63,418 bases of DNA, from NCBI GenBank assembly GCA_028290465.1, contig JAQGJU010000116.1:1-63418 (forward strand), given 5' to 3'. The position numbers and the translations under genes were made by a program. Source of the stretch: Xanthobacteraceae bacterium. Its GTDB lineage: Bacteria; Pseudomonadota; Alphaproteobacteria; Rhizobiales; Xanthobacteraceae. How positions within the stretch are numbered: position 1 is the stretch's first letter; every line of letters starts with the position of its first letter. This document shows, piece after piece, positions 46,055-54,910 of the stretch. The notes under the pieces were generated by a model, which searched no databases, was not told the origin of the DNA, and saw nothing but the letters and a program-made list of their open reading frames with translations.

Positions 46055-47020
46055 TTACCCCGCGCGAATATTCGTTTTTTCGACAATCTTACGCCAAGCC
46101 TCCAGATCAGACCTCACCACCTTGGCGAGTTCTTCCGGCGCGCCGCCGATTGGTTCAAAACAGTTTCTTAACAACGCCTCTTGAACCTCAGGCAGCTTCA
46201 TGACGGCGGCCAACGCCCGATTCATGCGCTCCACCTGATCCGCGGGCGTCTCTGCGGGGGCAAACATGGCTTGCCATCCATCCACAACCGCGCCTGGAAC
46301 GAGTTCGTTCATTGCGGGGATGTGCGGAAGAAAACTGGATCGACTTTTCGTGGAAACAGCAATCGGACGCACCATCCCCTCTTTTACCAGCCCTATTGAC
46401 GCTGGAAGTGTTGTTATCCCAGCCGGAATGTGCCCTGAAATTACAGATTGGACTGCTGGCCCGCCCCCGCGATGGGGTACGGACACCAATTTCAGTCCTT
46501 GTTGGGCCATGAGCGCAGTTGCGAAGTGTCCGGGCGATCCGTTTCCTTGGGTCGCTACATCGAGACCCTCTGAACGGCTTTTCGCGAGATCGATAAAGCC
46601 TGCAAAGTCCCGAGCACCCGATGGATTTACGATTAGAAGCTGCGAAAGACTTGCGATGAGCATGACCGGTTTAAAATCTTTGACCGGATCATATGGCACA
46701 GTCTGCATAAAACTTGGGTTGACGATGAACGTTTCACTGGCGAGCAAATATGTAAGGCCATTTGGCTCTGACTGAGCGACTGAATTGAAAGCCAGATTGC
46801 CGCCCGCACCTGAACGGTTCTCAACTACGACTTGTTGCCCGATCTGTTCAGTGAGATAGCGACCGAGCAGCCGCCCAAGAATGTCAACGCTTCCGCCAGC
46901 CGCGAACGGTACGACAAACCGAATAACGTCCCGATCTGACGCGTTCGCAATTACCGCCGGAGCGAACAGCGTTGCGGATGCTCCCGCTAAAAATCTTCGT
47001 CGTGTGATTGCGGCGGACAC
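46055..47020 (-). CDS. Bug/TctC-family solute-binding protein with twin-arginine-type signal
   Basis: With the GTG start at 47020 (GAGG five bases ahead) the protein has 321 residues and begins with a twin-arginine-like signal, ITRRRFLAGASATLFAPAVI. The Bug fold is clear: IRFVVPFAAGGSVDILGRLL, VVENRSGAGGNLAFN, PYDPVKDFKPVMLIA. It stands without TctA/TctB genes and is divergent from an arylmalonate-decarboxylase-like enzyme, which suggests that its ligand is the dicarboxylate processed by that enzyme. Codon use is less GC-biased than in its neighbours, a sign of later acquisition. Confidence 0.9.
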   Translation of the reverse strand: MSAAITRRRFLAGASATLFAPAVIANASDRDVIRFVVPFAAGGSVDILGRLLGRYLTEQIGQQVVVENRSGAGGNLAFNSVAQSEPNGLTYLLASETFIVNPSFMQTVPYDPVKDFKPVMLIASLSQLLIVNPSGARDFAGFIDLAKSRSEGLDVATQGNGSPGHFATALMAQQGLKLVSVPHRGGGPAVQSVISGHIPAGITTLPASIGLVKEGMVRPIAVSTKSRSSFLPHIPAMNELVPGAVVDGWQAMFAPAETPADQVERMNRALAAVMKLPEVQEALLRNCFEPIGGAPEELAKVVRSDLEAWRKIVEKTNIRAG

Positions 47021-47196
47021 AAGAGCCTCACATTCCAATTGACCAATTTGTAGGCAAGGCGAGAGACGCCAGGCCATGCTGTGGATAGGCAAAATAAATG
47101 CCAACTTCTGATGGCTAACTCTCAGGAGATAGCTCTATATCGCCGCGCAAACGCGAAGCGGCCGGGAGCTTCCGATCAACAGACTGGGGACTTGGA

Positions 47197-47928
47197 ATGG
47201 AAGACTTCTGGGGTTGGCGGCGCCGGTTCGGCCTTATTTATATGGCGTCCAGCACTGTGCAGGATGCGGAATATCAAGCGATGGCCCCCAAAGGGGTGAC
47301 GATTCATCAGACGAGAATCCGATTGCCAAAGACCACGGTTAAGGGCCTCAACGAAATGATGGAGGTTGGACCGCTCGAGGAATGCACATCACTGCTCGCA
47401 ACCGCGCCACTTGATATAATTATGTTCGGTGGAAGCAGCGCGTCCTTTTTGAGTGGATCCAGCGGCTACAATTCCTCTCTCGAAGAAAGGATGAGCGCCT
47501 ACAGCAACGGGATACCCGTATCTACATCCATGAGCGGTGTCTTGCGCGGACTTGCGGCATTCAATGTGAAGCGGTTGGCCATGGTCACCCCATATATTGA
47601 TGAGGTTGCCGAACAAGGCGCAGCGTTCCTGAAAAGCAACGGATACGAGATAACGAGTATCCGCAATATGGGCCTGAATGACAGCGTCGATATCGGCAAC
47701 GTGCCGTTGGAGCGGGTTTACAAGTTCGCCCGCGAGGCTGAACTAAATGGCGCGGAGGCAATGTACATAAGTTGCACCAATCTTCGCACCGTCGGAATGA
47801 TCAGCGCTCTTGAAACAGATATTGGCATCCCGGTCATTAGTGCAATTCAGGCTTCTTTTTGGGATTGCATGCGTTTGACCGGCTTGCCCGACAAGCTTCC
47901 GCAATTTGGACGGCTGCTGACCGTTTAG
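47197..47928 (+). CDS. Asp/Glu racemase superfamily enzyme, arylmalonate-decarboxylase-like
   Basis: The 243-residue protein belongs to the maleate isomerase/arylmalonate decarboxylase branch. Racemases and isomerases use two cysteines; here only the second is present, Cys193 (YISCTNL). The first position is Gly79 in MFGGSSASF, as in Bordetella arylmalonate decarboxylase (Gly74, Cys188, from memory). Ser80, Ser81 and Tyr133 (TPYIDE) match its dioxyanion hole, and the endings SFWDCMRLTG and FGRLL also resemble it. GGGGA six bases before the ATG supports the start. A cofactor-free decarboxylase of a substituted malonate is the best guess. Base use is AT-richer than average for the window. Confidence 0.85.
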   Translation: MEDFWGWRRRFGLIYMASSTVQDAEYQAMAPKGVTIHQTRIRLPKTTVKGLNEMMEVGPLEECTSLLATAPLDIIMFGGSSASFLSGSSGYNSSLEERMSAYSNGIPVSTSMSGVLRGLAAFNVKRLAMVTPYIDEVAEQGAAFLKSNGYEITSIRNMGLNDSVDIGNVPLERVYKFAREAELNGAEAMYISCTNLRTVGMISALETDIGIPVISAIQASFWDCMRLTGLPDKLPQFGRLLTV

Positions 47929-47949
47929 GCATGTCGGGGTTTACGAAAA

Positions 47950-47977
47950 AGCCGCCCCGGTATTGACCGAGGCGGCT
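47950..47977. terminator. Hairpin after the arylmalonate-decarboxylase-like gene
   Basis: AGCCGCCCCGGT, loop ATTG, ACCGAGGCGGCT form a near-perfect stem (one mismatch). A-residues lie on its left side, so it has a T-run only when read on the minus strand. It lies about 20 bases past the gene's stop codon. Confidence 0.55.
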
Positions 47978-48189
47978 GCGTAAATCTTAGGGCACCTGGC
48001 AGCAATCCAAGCGCCGAACCATCTTCATGGTTAGGCTCCCGGCCGTCATGATTAGGAAGCGGCGTTGCTTTACATTTTTGATCAGGCGCCTCGCGCCTTG
48101 TCCTTTCCCAGGAGAATTCTCACATATCCCCTCTTTGACATTGTTGTCGCAGATGACCGCCACGACAACATCGCCGCGGGAGCCATCTC

Positions 48190-48549
48190 ATGACCCAACC
48201 ACGTACCGACCGCCGCATCGAGATCGCGCCGCATCCGAAGCGGGTGCGGGTGACGTTCGCCGGAAAGGTGATCGCCGATACGACGGCTGCGCTGACCCTC
48301 CTGGAAGAGTCCTATCCGCCGGTGTTCTACATTCCGCGCGCCGACACCGACATGAACCTACTCAAGCGCACCGACCACACCACGCATTGTCCGTTCAAGG
48401 GCGACGCGTCGTATTACAGCATCGTGGTCGGCGACCGCACCGCCGACAACGCGGTGTGGACCTATGAGCAGCCGTTTCCGCTCGTGGTGCCGGTCGGCAG
48501 CTATTTGGCGTTCTATGGTAGCAAGGTCGACGCTATCGAGGAGTTATAG
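48190..48549 (+). CDS. DUF427-domain protein
   Basis: This 119-residue cytoplasmic protein matches the DUF427 family, a small beta-rich fold of unknown function. Family segments are visible: RVRVTFAGKVIADTT, YPPVFYIPRADTDM, THCPFKGDASYYSI and DNAVWTYEQPFP. GGAG stands seven bases ahead of the ATG. Two decayed partial copies of the same gene lie at 44.2 and 45.6 kb, so this is the surviving member of a duplicated or rearranged locus. Biochemical activity is unknown. Confidence 0.92.
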   Translation: MTQPRTDRRIEIAPHPKRVRVTFAGKVIADTTAALTLLEESYPPVFYIPRADTDMNLLKRTDHTTHCPFKGDASYYSIVVGDRTADNAVWTYEQPFPLVVPVGSYLAFYGSKVDAIEEL

Positions 48550-48672
48550 GCCTAAGGCCTGGAACCGGATACAACCGGCGCCGAAACCACCCGTTCTGCT
48601 GGTAGTATTGACCCGACCATCGATTCGCCTCGACAGGCAGAGGCGCGCGCCAACGAGGGATCAGGGAGCCCG

Positions 48673-49515
48673 ATGTCTGTCCGGCCTTTGGCATACCGCG
48701 CCACACTTGCCGCGATCGCGGCCGCTGCCCTGTTGTCCGATCTCGCGCCGGCGCGCGCCGATGGCCGGTTCGAGGCGCACTACACCATCAGCATGGCCGG
48801 CATTTCGATCGGCGAGGCAACCTGGACCGCCGAGATCGGCGCCTCGCAATACAGTGCCGCCGCGCGCGGGCGCGCCAGCGGCGTATTGGCCGCGCTGATC
48901 CGCGGCGAGGGCAACGTCGCGGTGCGCGGCGCCGTCAAGGACGGCCGGCTGGTGCCGAGCAGCTTCACGTCCGATCTGACCCAGGACGACGAGCGCGCCA
49001 AGTTCAGGATGTCGCTCGAAGACGGCAACGTCACCGCCATCGAGGCCGAGACCGAGCCGGTCCTGCAGGATCGCGTGCCGGTGACCGAGGCGCACAAGCA
49101 CGGCGTCATCGATCCGATCAGCGCCCTGCTGGTCCCGGTCGGCGGCACCGGCGATGTGATCTCGAGAGAAGCCTGCCCGCGCGTGTTGCGGATTTTCGAC
49201 GGGCGCCGGCGCTACGACCTCGGCCTGTCGTTCAAGCGCATCGATAAGGTCAAAGCCGACAGGGGCTATGCCGGACCGGTCGCGGTCTGTGCGATGACCC
49301 TGCGGGCGATCGCCGGCCACCGCATCGGCAGCCTGCTGGTCAAGTATCTGGCGGAGGGCCGCGAGATCGAGCTGTGGCTGGCGCCGATCCCCGGCACTCG
49401 CGTGCTGGCGCCGTTTCGGCTGTCGGTCGCCAGTCTGGTCGGCAACATGGTGGTGCAGGCCGACGCCTTCGTGGCGGTTCCGGCGCAGCGCGCCGGCCTC
49501 ATGGCGCCGCGCTAG
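48673..49515 (+). CDS. Exported DUF3108 protein
   Basis: The 280-residue protein has a signal peptide (cleavage near ARA-DG) followed by a DUF3108-like beta-rich domain, FEAHYTISMAGISIGEATWT, that is thought to be periplasmic. The later parts SFKRIDKVKADRGYAGPV and REIELWLAPIPGTRVLAPFR are typical of the family in Rhizobiales. GGGAG stands before the ATG. No enzymatic residues are known. The next gene on the same strand is an L,D-transpeptidase 114 bases away, consistent with an envelope role. Confidence 0.88.
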   Translation: MSVRPLAYRATLAAIAAAALLSDLAPARADGRFEAHYTISMAGISIGEATWTAEIGASQYSAAARGRASGVLAALIRGEGNVAVRGAVKDGRLVPSSFTSDLTQDDERAKFRMSLEDGNVTAIEAETEPVLQDRVPVTEAHKHGVIDPISALLVPVGGTGDVISREACPRVLRIFDGRRRYDLGLSFKRIDKVKADRGYAGPVAVCAMTLRAIAGHRIGSLLVKYLAEGREIELWLAPIPGTRVLAPFRLSVASLVGNMVVQADAFVAVPAQRAGLMAPR

Positions 49516-49629
49516 CCCAAAAGATCATATCGCGCGCTTGTGAGGCAGTTTTTCGGCCCGCCCGCCTTCATGCCGCCCTATCTCAACGCCACATAGCGGA
49601 CTACAGGTTTGTTCGGATTGGAGACGGTC

Positions 49630-50583
49630 TTGCGCGTCACGACGGTTCTTGCTGCTTTCGCCGCCACATTCGTTGCCGGGCTTATGGCCGTCGGTCCCGC
49701 GGCGGCGCAGTACAATCCGCGTTATCCGGCCGGTCCTGGCGTCTATCGTGAGGCGCCCGACGACGACGAGGTTCTGGCCGATCCGCGCGATGCCTATCCG
49801 GCCCCCGCGCCGTATCGGCGCGCGCCGGGACAGCCGCCGGTCTATGAAGCCCAGCCGCTGGAGCCGCTATACGAACGGCCGGCGCCGGCGCCGCTCTATG
49901 GTGTGGCCCGCCGTCCCTATTTTGTGCCGCCGCCGGATGGCGAACCGATGGACCGGCCGCAGGGTGACGTGCGTCCGTTCGGCGCGCCGACCTCGATCGC
50001 GCCGGATCAGCAGACGGCACCCTATCAGCGGATGGCGCCGCAACAACGGCCCGGCGTCGCCGCCTTGCCGCAGGACGAGCCGGACGATGGCAACGCGGCG
50101 GACATGGACCCGCGGCTGCGCCGCCAATTGGTGCCGTTCCGCACCAAGGAGCCGGCCGGCACGCTCATCGTCGATACCGCGCACACGTATCTCTATCTGG
50201 TGCTCGGCGACGGCCAAGCTATGCGCTACGGCATCGGCGTCGGCCGCGAAGGCTTCACCTGGACCGGCGCCGAGCGCGTCAGCCGGATGAAGGAATGGCC
50301 GGACTGGTACCCGCCGAAAGAAATGCTGGAGCGCCAGCCCGACCTGCCGCGCATGATGGCCGGCGGCCCCGGCAATCCGCTCGGCGCGCGCGCGCTGTAT
50401 CTCGGCCAGACGCTGTACCGCATCCACGGCACCAGCGATCCGAAGACCATCGGCAAATATGTCTCGTCCGGCTGCATCCGTCTGGTCAACGAGGACATCG
50501 AGGATCTGTATCGGCGCGTTCAGGTCGGCACGCGTGTCGTGGTGCTGCCGGGCCGCCCGCCCGCGACCGTGTTGAACGATTAG
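49630..50583 (+). CDS. L,D-transpeptidase (YkuD) with long proline-rich N-terminus
   Basis: This periplasmic enzyme forms or edits 3-3 peptidoglycan cross-links or anchors proteins. With the TTG start at 49630 (GGAG six bases ahead) the 317-residue product begins with a signal peptide (MRVTTVLAAFAATFVAGLMA). About 130 low-complexity residues rich in Pro, Ala and Tyr follow, then the YkuD domain with HGTSDPKTIGKY and the catalytic cysteine in VSSGCIRL near residue 285. The family A palindrome starts in its stop codon. A TTG 21 bases upstream is an alternative start but lacks a ribosome binding site. Confidence 0.9.
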   Translation: MRVTTVLAAFAATFVAGLMAVGPAAAQYNPRYPAGPGVYREAPDDDEVLADPRDAYPAPAPYRRAPGQPPVYEAQPLEPLYERPAPAPLYGVARRPYFVPPPDGEPMDRPQGDVRPFGAPTSIAPDQQTAPYQRMAPQQRPGVAALPQDEPDDGNAADMDPRLRRQLVPFRTKEPAGTLIVDTAHTYLYLVLGDGQAMRYGIGVGREGFTWTGAERVSRMKEWPDWYPPKEMLERQPDLPRMMAGGPGNPLGARALYLGQTLYRIHGTSDPKTIGKYVSSGCIRLVNEDIEDLYRRVQVGTRVVVLPGRPPATVLND

Positions 50584-50631
50584 AGCGCGTCCAGCAAAAG
50601 CGGACACCGGTTTTGCGTCCGGACGCGCTCT
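50582..50631. repeat. Palindromic repeat, family A, overlapping the LDT stop codon
   Basis: AGAGCGCGTCC (50582-50592) pairs with GGACGCGCTCT (50621-50631) around AGCAAAAGCGGACACCGGTT. The element's first two bases, AG, are part of the TAG stop codon of the L,D-transpeptidase gene. Confidence 0.9.
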
Positions 50632-50647
50632 AACATATTACATTGAC

Positions 50648-50691
50648 GCGTTTTCTTCACGCGAACCGGTTTCCACTTCGCTTGAAAACGC
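50648..50691. repeat. Palindromic repeat, family B
   Basis: GCGTTTTC pairs with GAAAACGC around a GCGAACCGGTTTCCACTTCG core. It follows family A after 16 bases, the mirror image of the B-A composite at 8786-8895. Confidence 0.87.
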
Positions 50692-50899
50692 TCTGTCTCG
50701 TCGAACGATTGGTGCACCGGCGGTAATTCTCTTCACAGTTCCCGTCCGACTCAGCTAGTAAAGTTCCTGACCTCGTCGAGCGTACCGAGCGGCGGATCGC
50801 AGGTCGGCGTTCGTGGCGATGTATGTCCCGAGCGCCCTGTCCGGCCGGGCGCCATTTCTCCCTTATTGCGGCTCCCCGATTGTCCTCCTGACGTGTAAC

Positions 50900-50943
50900 C
50901 GCGTTTTGATTCACGCGAACCGATCCCGTTTCGCTTGAACGCG
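50900..50943. repeat. Degenerate family B repeat
   Basis: The left arm CGCGTTTTGATTCACGCGAA and right end TTGAACGCG resemble family B at 50648, with changes. The stretch 50692-50899 between the copies holds no gene that I can support. The next gene starts at 50998. Confidence 0.6.
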
Positions 50944-50997
50944 TTGGTAGTAGGCGCGCTCCGGTTGGGCGCGCTTTGTGGATTCCGAGGTCGCTCA

Positions 50998-51813
50998 ATG
51001 TTTCCGAGCCTGCGGTTCATGCTCGCGGCCGTGCTGTCGACGCTGGTGATCCTGGTGATCGCCAGCAGCGCGCTGGTTTCGACGCGCCGTCTTGAAGTGC
51101 CGATGGTGCTGCACCCGCCCGGCTCGCGACCGCTCGTCGCGAGCTGGATGACCGACGACTCGCAAAGCTTCGAGGCGCGCTTCGGTCCGCAGGCCATGAT
51201 GATCAACGCATCGGTGCAACTGCCGCCGACCGATCGCAGCCGTCCGGCCCGTATCGAATTCGTTGCAAGCGCAAACGCCGCGAGCGATCCGACGACCTCG
51301 GCCGATCCAACGAAGTCTATCGATGCGGCGAAGCCTGCCGATACAGCGATCGCCAACGATACGGCAGCGGCCGCACCGGTGCCGGTAGCTGCGCCCGCGC
51401 CTGTGCCAACGACGACCGAGGCGCCTGTTGCCGCCGCGCCGCCACCCGAGCGTCCGGCATCGCCTTCGGCTGCTGCTGCGACCAAAGTCGACCCGCCCAT
51501 CATCGTAGCCGCCATCGAGCCGGCGCCGGTGCCGGCCAAGGATCCGCAGGTCGCGTCCGACGCGCCGGCCCAGCCGGGTCACCGGATCGCGGTCGCGCCG
51601 CCGGCGGCGCCCGCGGCTGAGCGGCCGGCCTTTGTCGATACCAGCCGGACCGAACCGATCGCCAAGCCGGCGGTGAAGCGGCGCGCGCAGATCAAGCGAC
51701 CGAAACGCCGGATCGTGCGCCCCGCCAAACCGGCACCGGTCGCCGCGAAGCCGAGCGCGCAGACCGCCGTGAACCCGTTCGCCGCGCTGTTCGGTCCGGC
51801 CACCACCAACTGA
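50998..51813 (+). CDS. Membrane-anchored Pro/Ala-rich hypothetical protein
   Basis: The 271-residue protein begins with one hydrophobic helix (residues about 6-27, MLAAVLSTLVILVIASSALV), followed by a short folded-looking part. More than 150 residues rich in Ala, Pro, Thr and Val come next, then a strongly basic end (KPAVKRRAQIKRPKRRIVRP). GAGG stands seven bases before the ATG. The layout resembles periplasmic tethers that span to peptidoglycan or DNA, but no known domain is seen. It lies between L,D-transpeptidase and LLM oxidoreductase genes. Confidence 0.72.
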   Translation: MFPSLRFMLAAVLSTLVILVIASSALVSTRRLEVPMVLHPPGSRPLVASWMTDDSQSFEARFGPQAMMINASVQLPPTDRSRPARIEFVASANAASDPTTSADPTKSIDAAKPADTAIANDTAAAAPVPVAAPAPVPTTTEAPVAAAPPPERPASPSAAAATKVDPPIIVAAIEPAPVPAKDPQVASDAPAQPGHRIAVAPPAAPAAERPAFVDTSRTEPIAKPAVKRRAQIKRPKRRIVRPAKPAPVAAKPSAQTAVNPFAALFGPATTN

Positions 51814-51925
51814 CAATCAGGCCAGGGCTCAGCCCGATCGCTGAGCCTCTTGTCTGGAGCGCCCCTTGCATCCGGCCGCGCGAACGACACTTGAGCGGTA
51901 GTGCGTTTTTGCTCAAGGAAGCCCG

Positions 51926-52927
51926 ATGCCGCCACTTTCGGTTCTCGATCTCTCGCCGGTGACCACCGGAACGCCGCCCTCGGCGGCGCTGCGCAACAGC
52001 ATCGAACTCGCCCGGCTGGCCGACCGGCTCGGCTACACGCGCTACTGGCTCGCCGAACATCACAACCTGGCCAGCATCGCCAGCGCCGCGCCCGACATCA
52101 TGATCGGCCAGATCGCCGCCGCGACACCGCGCATCCGCGTCGGATCGGGCGGCGTGATGCTGCCGAATCATTCGCCGCTGGTCGTTGCCGAACGCTTCAA
52201 GACGCTGGAGGCGCTGTTTCCCGGCCGGATCGATCTCGGCCTCGGCCGCGCGCCGGGCACCGACCAGGTCACCTCCTATGCGTTGCGGCGGCGCCAGGGC
52301 GTCTCCGAAGACGATGACTTTCTCGACCGCTTCCACGAACTGCTGCTGTTGGAGACGCGTGGCTTCCCGAAGGACCATCCGTTCCACAGCATCCAGGTGA
52401 TGCCGAACGACGTCGCGCTGCCGCCGGTCTGGCTGCTCGGCTCCAGCGATTATAGCGCGCAGCTATCCGCGCAGGTCGGAGCGGGCTTTGCATTCGCGCA
52501 TCACTTCGCCAGCTTCGATGCGGCGCTCGCGATGACGACGTATCGGAATCACTTCAAGCCATCGCAGTGGCGCGACACGCCCTATGCAATTCTCGGCGTC
52601 GCCGTGGTGGCGGCCGACACCGAAGAAGAAGCCGAACGGCTGGCGTCGACGCCAGATCTCAATATCATCCGCCGCGCCAAGGGCGAGTATCTGCCGCTGG
52701 CCAGCCCCGAAGAAGCCGCGGCCTACGAATACGCGCCGGTCGACCGCGCCCGCGCCGCCGCCAACCGGGCCAAGCTGTTCGTCGGCACGCCGAAGACGGT
52801 GCGGGCCAAGCTCGAACCATTGATCGCGGCCACCAAGGCTGATGAAATAATGATCACCACCATGGTGTACGACCAAGCTGCCCGTGCGCGCTCGTTCGAA
52901 CTCATGGCGGAAGAGTTTGGGATCTAG
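51926..52927 (+). CDS. LLM-class flavin-dependent oxidoreductase
   Basis: This 333-residue luciferase-like monooxygenase fold protein has the usual landmarks: [16 protein letters not shown] near residue 44, [19 protein letters not shown], and GLGRAPGTD. It belongs to the FMN-dependent subgroup called MsnO8 or YhbW-like in many genomes; the substrate is not known. AAGGA stands six bases before the ATG. No flavin reductase gene is adjacent. It lies between a hypothetical tether protein and an L,D-transpeptidase, with no obvious functional link. Confidence 0.9.
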   Translation: MPPLSVLDLSPVTTGTPPSAALRNSIELARLADRLGYTRYWLAEHHNLASIASAAPDIMIGQIAAATPRIRVGSGGVMLPNHSPLVVAERFKTLEALFPGRIDLGLGRAPGTDQVTSYALRRRQGVSEDDDFLDRFHELLLLETRGFPKDHPFHSIQVMPNDVALPPVWLLGSSDYSAQLSAQVGAGFAFAHHFASFDAALAMTTYRNHFKPSQWRDTPYAILGVAVVAADTEEEAERLASTPDLNIIRRAKGEYLPLASPEEAAAYEYAPVDRARAAANRAKLFVGTPKTVRAKLEPLIAATKADEIMITTMVYDQAARARSFELMAEEFGI

Positions 52928-53233
52928 ATCCTGGTTAACTCGCCGTGCACGCGAGATCGTTTGCGACACCAAGCATTAAGTGTACGGCGCGCCATTCCGC
53001 GCGCGAGGCCCGCCGATAAACCGTCCGGTTAGAACATCCCGGCTAAAACCCCGATCGCGTCGAACCGAAATACAACACCGCGCTACTAAGCGGTGCACGA
53101 GTGCTCGAGTCACGTGGATGTCAGCTTGATACCCCGTGATACTGCCGTATCAGTGGCGTGATTCATGCTTCGTCCCGCCGGGCTCGGGACGTTCGTTCGG
53201 AAGGACGGTCGGTTTACGACCGCGGGGGCTGGA
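52928..53233. other. Intergenic stretch, nothing recognised
   Basis: These 306 bases separate the LLM oxidoreductase gene from the second L,D-transpeptidase gene. Short frames on both strands lack ribosome binding sites. No repeat, hairpin or clear promoter was recognised. Confidence 0.5.
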
Positions 53234-54685
53234 ATGACGGACACTGGGAATGGTTGGCGCGCGCTGTTGGCGCTGCTGCTGAGTACAACTTTGCTCGGTT
53301 TTTCAGCCGATGCCGCCAATGCGGCCGGCAAGCGCAAGATGAAGCGTGACGCTGCGAAAAACGAAAAGCAAGAGCCGGTGCCGCAAGGCCCGCTGACCAT
53401 CGTGGTGTCGCTCGATCGCCAGCGCCTCTCGCTTTACGGCAATGGTGTCTTGTTCGCCGAAAGCCCGGTCTCGTCCGGCACGGCGAGCCGGCCGACGCCG
53501 ACCGGCGTCTTCAGTGTCATCCAGAAAGATCGCTACCACCGCTCCAATCTCTACAACGACGCGCCAATGCCCTACATGCAGCGCATCACCTGGTCGGGCG
53601 TCGCCATGCACACCGGCGTGCTGCCCGGCTATCCGGCGTCGCATGGCTGCATCCGCCTGCCGGACGCCTTTGCGCAGAAGCTATGGCGCTACACCAAGCT
53701 CGGCGCCCGCGTCATCGTCGCGCGCGACGCGCCGGAGCCCTACGAGATCAGCCATCCGCGCCTGTTCAATCCGAAGCCGGTCGAAACCGTCAAGCTGCTC
53801 GACGCGCCGGCCGCGGCGCTGACGCGCACGGAAGTGAAGACCGCCGAAGTCGGCATGGCCAATAAGGCCAGCGACGCACCCAAGCCGGCGGCCGTCATCG
53901 AAGCCACGAAGACCGAACCGGCGAAGGCCGTAATTTCCGTCAAGGCCGACGACAGCGCCCCGGCCTCGACGCCAGCCGTCGCCGTCGAATCCACCGAGGT
54001 GAAGCCGGCCGAGACCAAGGTTGACGTCGCGCAGCCCGCCGAAGCTGCGAAGCCTGTCGAGACGACGGCCTCCACCGAGGCTGCCAAGCCGGTTGAGGCC
54101 GCGAAGGCTGCTGAGCCCGCGAAGTCGGACGATCCGGCCCGTACCGGCGCCAAGACCCAGGACAAGGCGCAGGACAAGCCGCAGGACGCGGCCAAGCCGG
54201 TGCAGCAGGCCGTCAAGGCCGCGCCAGTGGTTCCGGTGTCGGTGTTCATCAGCCGCAAGACCGGCAAGCTTTATGTGCGCAAGGGCTTCGAGCCGCTGTT
54301 CGAAACCGCCGTCACGATCCGCGATGCCGACAAGCCGATGGGCACGCATGTGTTCACCGCGCTGGAATTGCAGGACGGCGGCGCCGCGATGCGCTGGAAC
54401 GCGATCTCAATGCACAGCGAGACGCCGCGCCGCGTCGAGCGCGCGCCGGAACGCAAGAGCAAGAAGCGCGGTCAGGCCGACGAGATCGCAACCAAGGTGC
54501 CGGACGCGAACCCGGTGCCGGGCGCCAAGGAAGCGCTCGAGCGCATCGATATCCCGCAGGAGACCGTCGACCGCATCGCCAGCATGCTGGTGCCCGGCTC
54601 GTCGCTGATGATCTCGGACAACCGGATGAGCGACGAAACCGGCAAATACACCGACTTCATCATCTCGACCCGCGCCGCGCGCTGA
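53234..54685 (+). CDS. L,D-transpeptidase with a degenerate second domain
   Basis: The 483-residue exported protein has a signal peptide ending near ANAAG, then a YkuD domain at about 50-180 (PLTIVVSLDRQRLSLYGNG; MHTGVLPGYPASHGCIRLP, with catalytic His and Cys). About 140 residues of Ala/Lys/Glu/Pro linker follow. The last 145 residues open SVFISRKTGKLYVRKGFEPL, which resembles the YkuD start, but no cysteine follows in that part, so it looks like a non-catalytic paralogous domain. A start 69 bases upstream exists but lacks a ribosome binding site. A strong terminator follows. Confidence 0.9.
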   Translation: MTDTGNGWRALLALLLSTTLLGFSADAANAAGKRKMKRDAAKNEKQEPVPQGPLTIVVSLDRQRLSLYGNGVLFAESPVSSGTASRPTPTGVFSVIQKDRYHRSNLYNDAPMPYMQRITWSGVAMHTGVLPGYPASHGCIRLPDAFAQKLWRYTKLGARVIVARDAPEPYEISHPRLFNPKPVETVKLLDAPAAALTRTEVKTAEVGMANKASDAPKPAAVIEATKTEPAKAVISVKADDSAPASTPAVAVESTEVKPAETKVDVAQPAEAAKPVETTASTEAAKPVEAAKAAEPAKSDDPARTGAKTQDKAQDKPQDAAKPVQQAVKAAPVVPVSVFISRKTGKLYVRKGFEPLFETAVTIRDADKPMGTHVFTALELQDGGAAMRWNAISMHSETPRRVERAPERKSKKRGQADEIATKVPDANPVPGAKEALERIDIPQETVDRIASMLVPGSSLMISDNRMSDETGKYTDFIISTRAAR

Positions 54686-54711
54686 TCGTCTAGGCCACGT
54701 CCGTCAGTCGC

Positions 54712-54760
54712 GCTCGGCTCGGATCCGATTCAGTTGAATCGGATCCGAGCCGAGCTTTTT
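54712..54760 (+). terminator. Strong Rho-independent terminator of the L,D-transpeptidase gene
   Basis: A perfect stem of about 19 bases (GCTCGGCTCGGATCCGATT and its complement), with a CAGTTG loop, is followed by TTTTT at 54756-54760. Confidence 0.95.
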
Positions 54761-54764
54761 GTTG

Positions 54765-54813
54765 GGGCATGATCTTTTCCGAAAACCGGTTCCCACTTTT
54801 CGGGATCATGCCC
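54765..54813. repeat. Palindromic repeat, family C
   Basis: GGGCATGATC (54765-54774) pairs with GATCATGCCC (54804-54813). The core CCGAAAACCGGTTCCCACTT is the reverse complement of the family C core at 7853-7901. Confidence 0.87.
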
Positions 54814-54910
54814 TCGCGATTGACAGACAGTCGCCGGTTGGATTTGAGTTGCGCCACCACCGCCTCCAGCGGTGGCCGCATTCAATCCATACCGCGCGCA
54901 GGAGGCCTCC

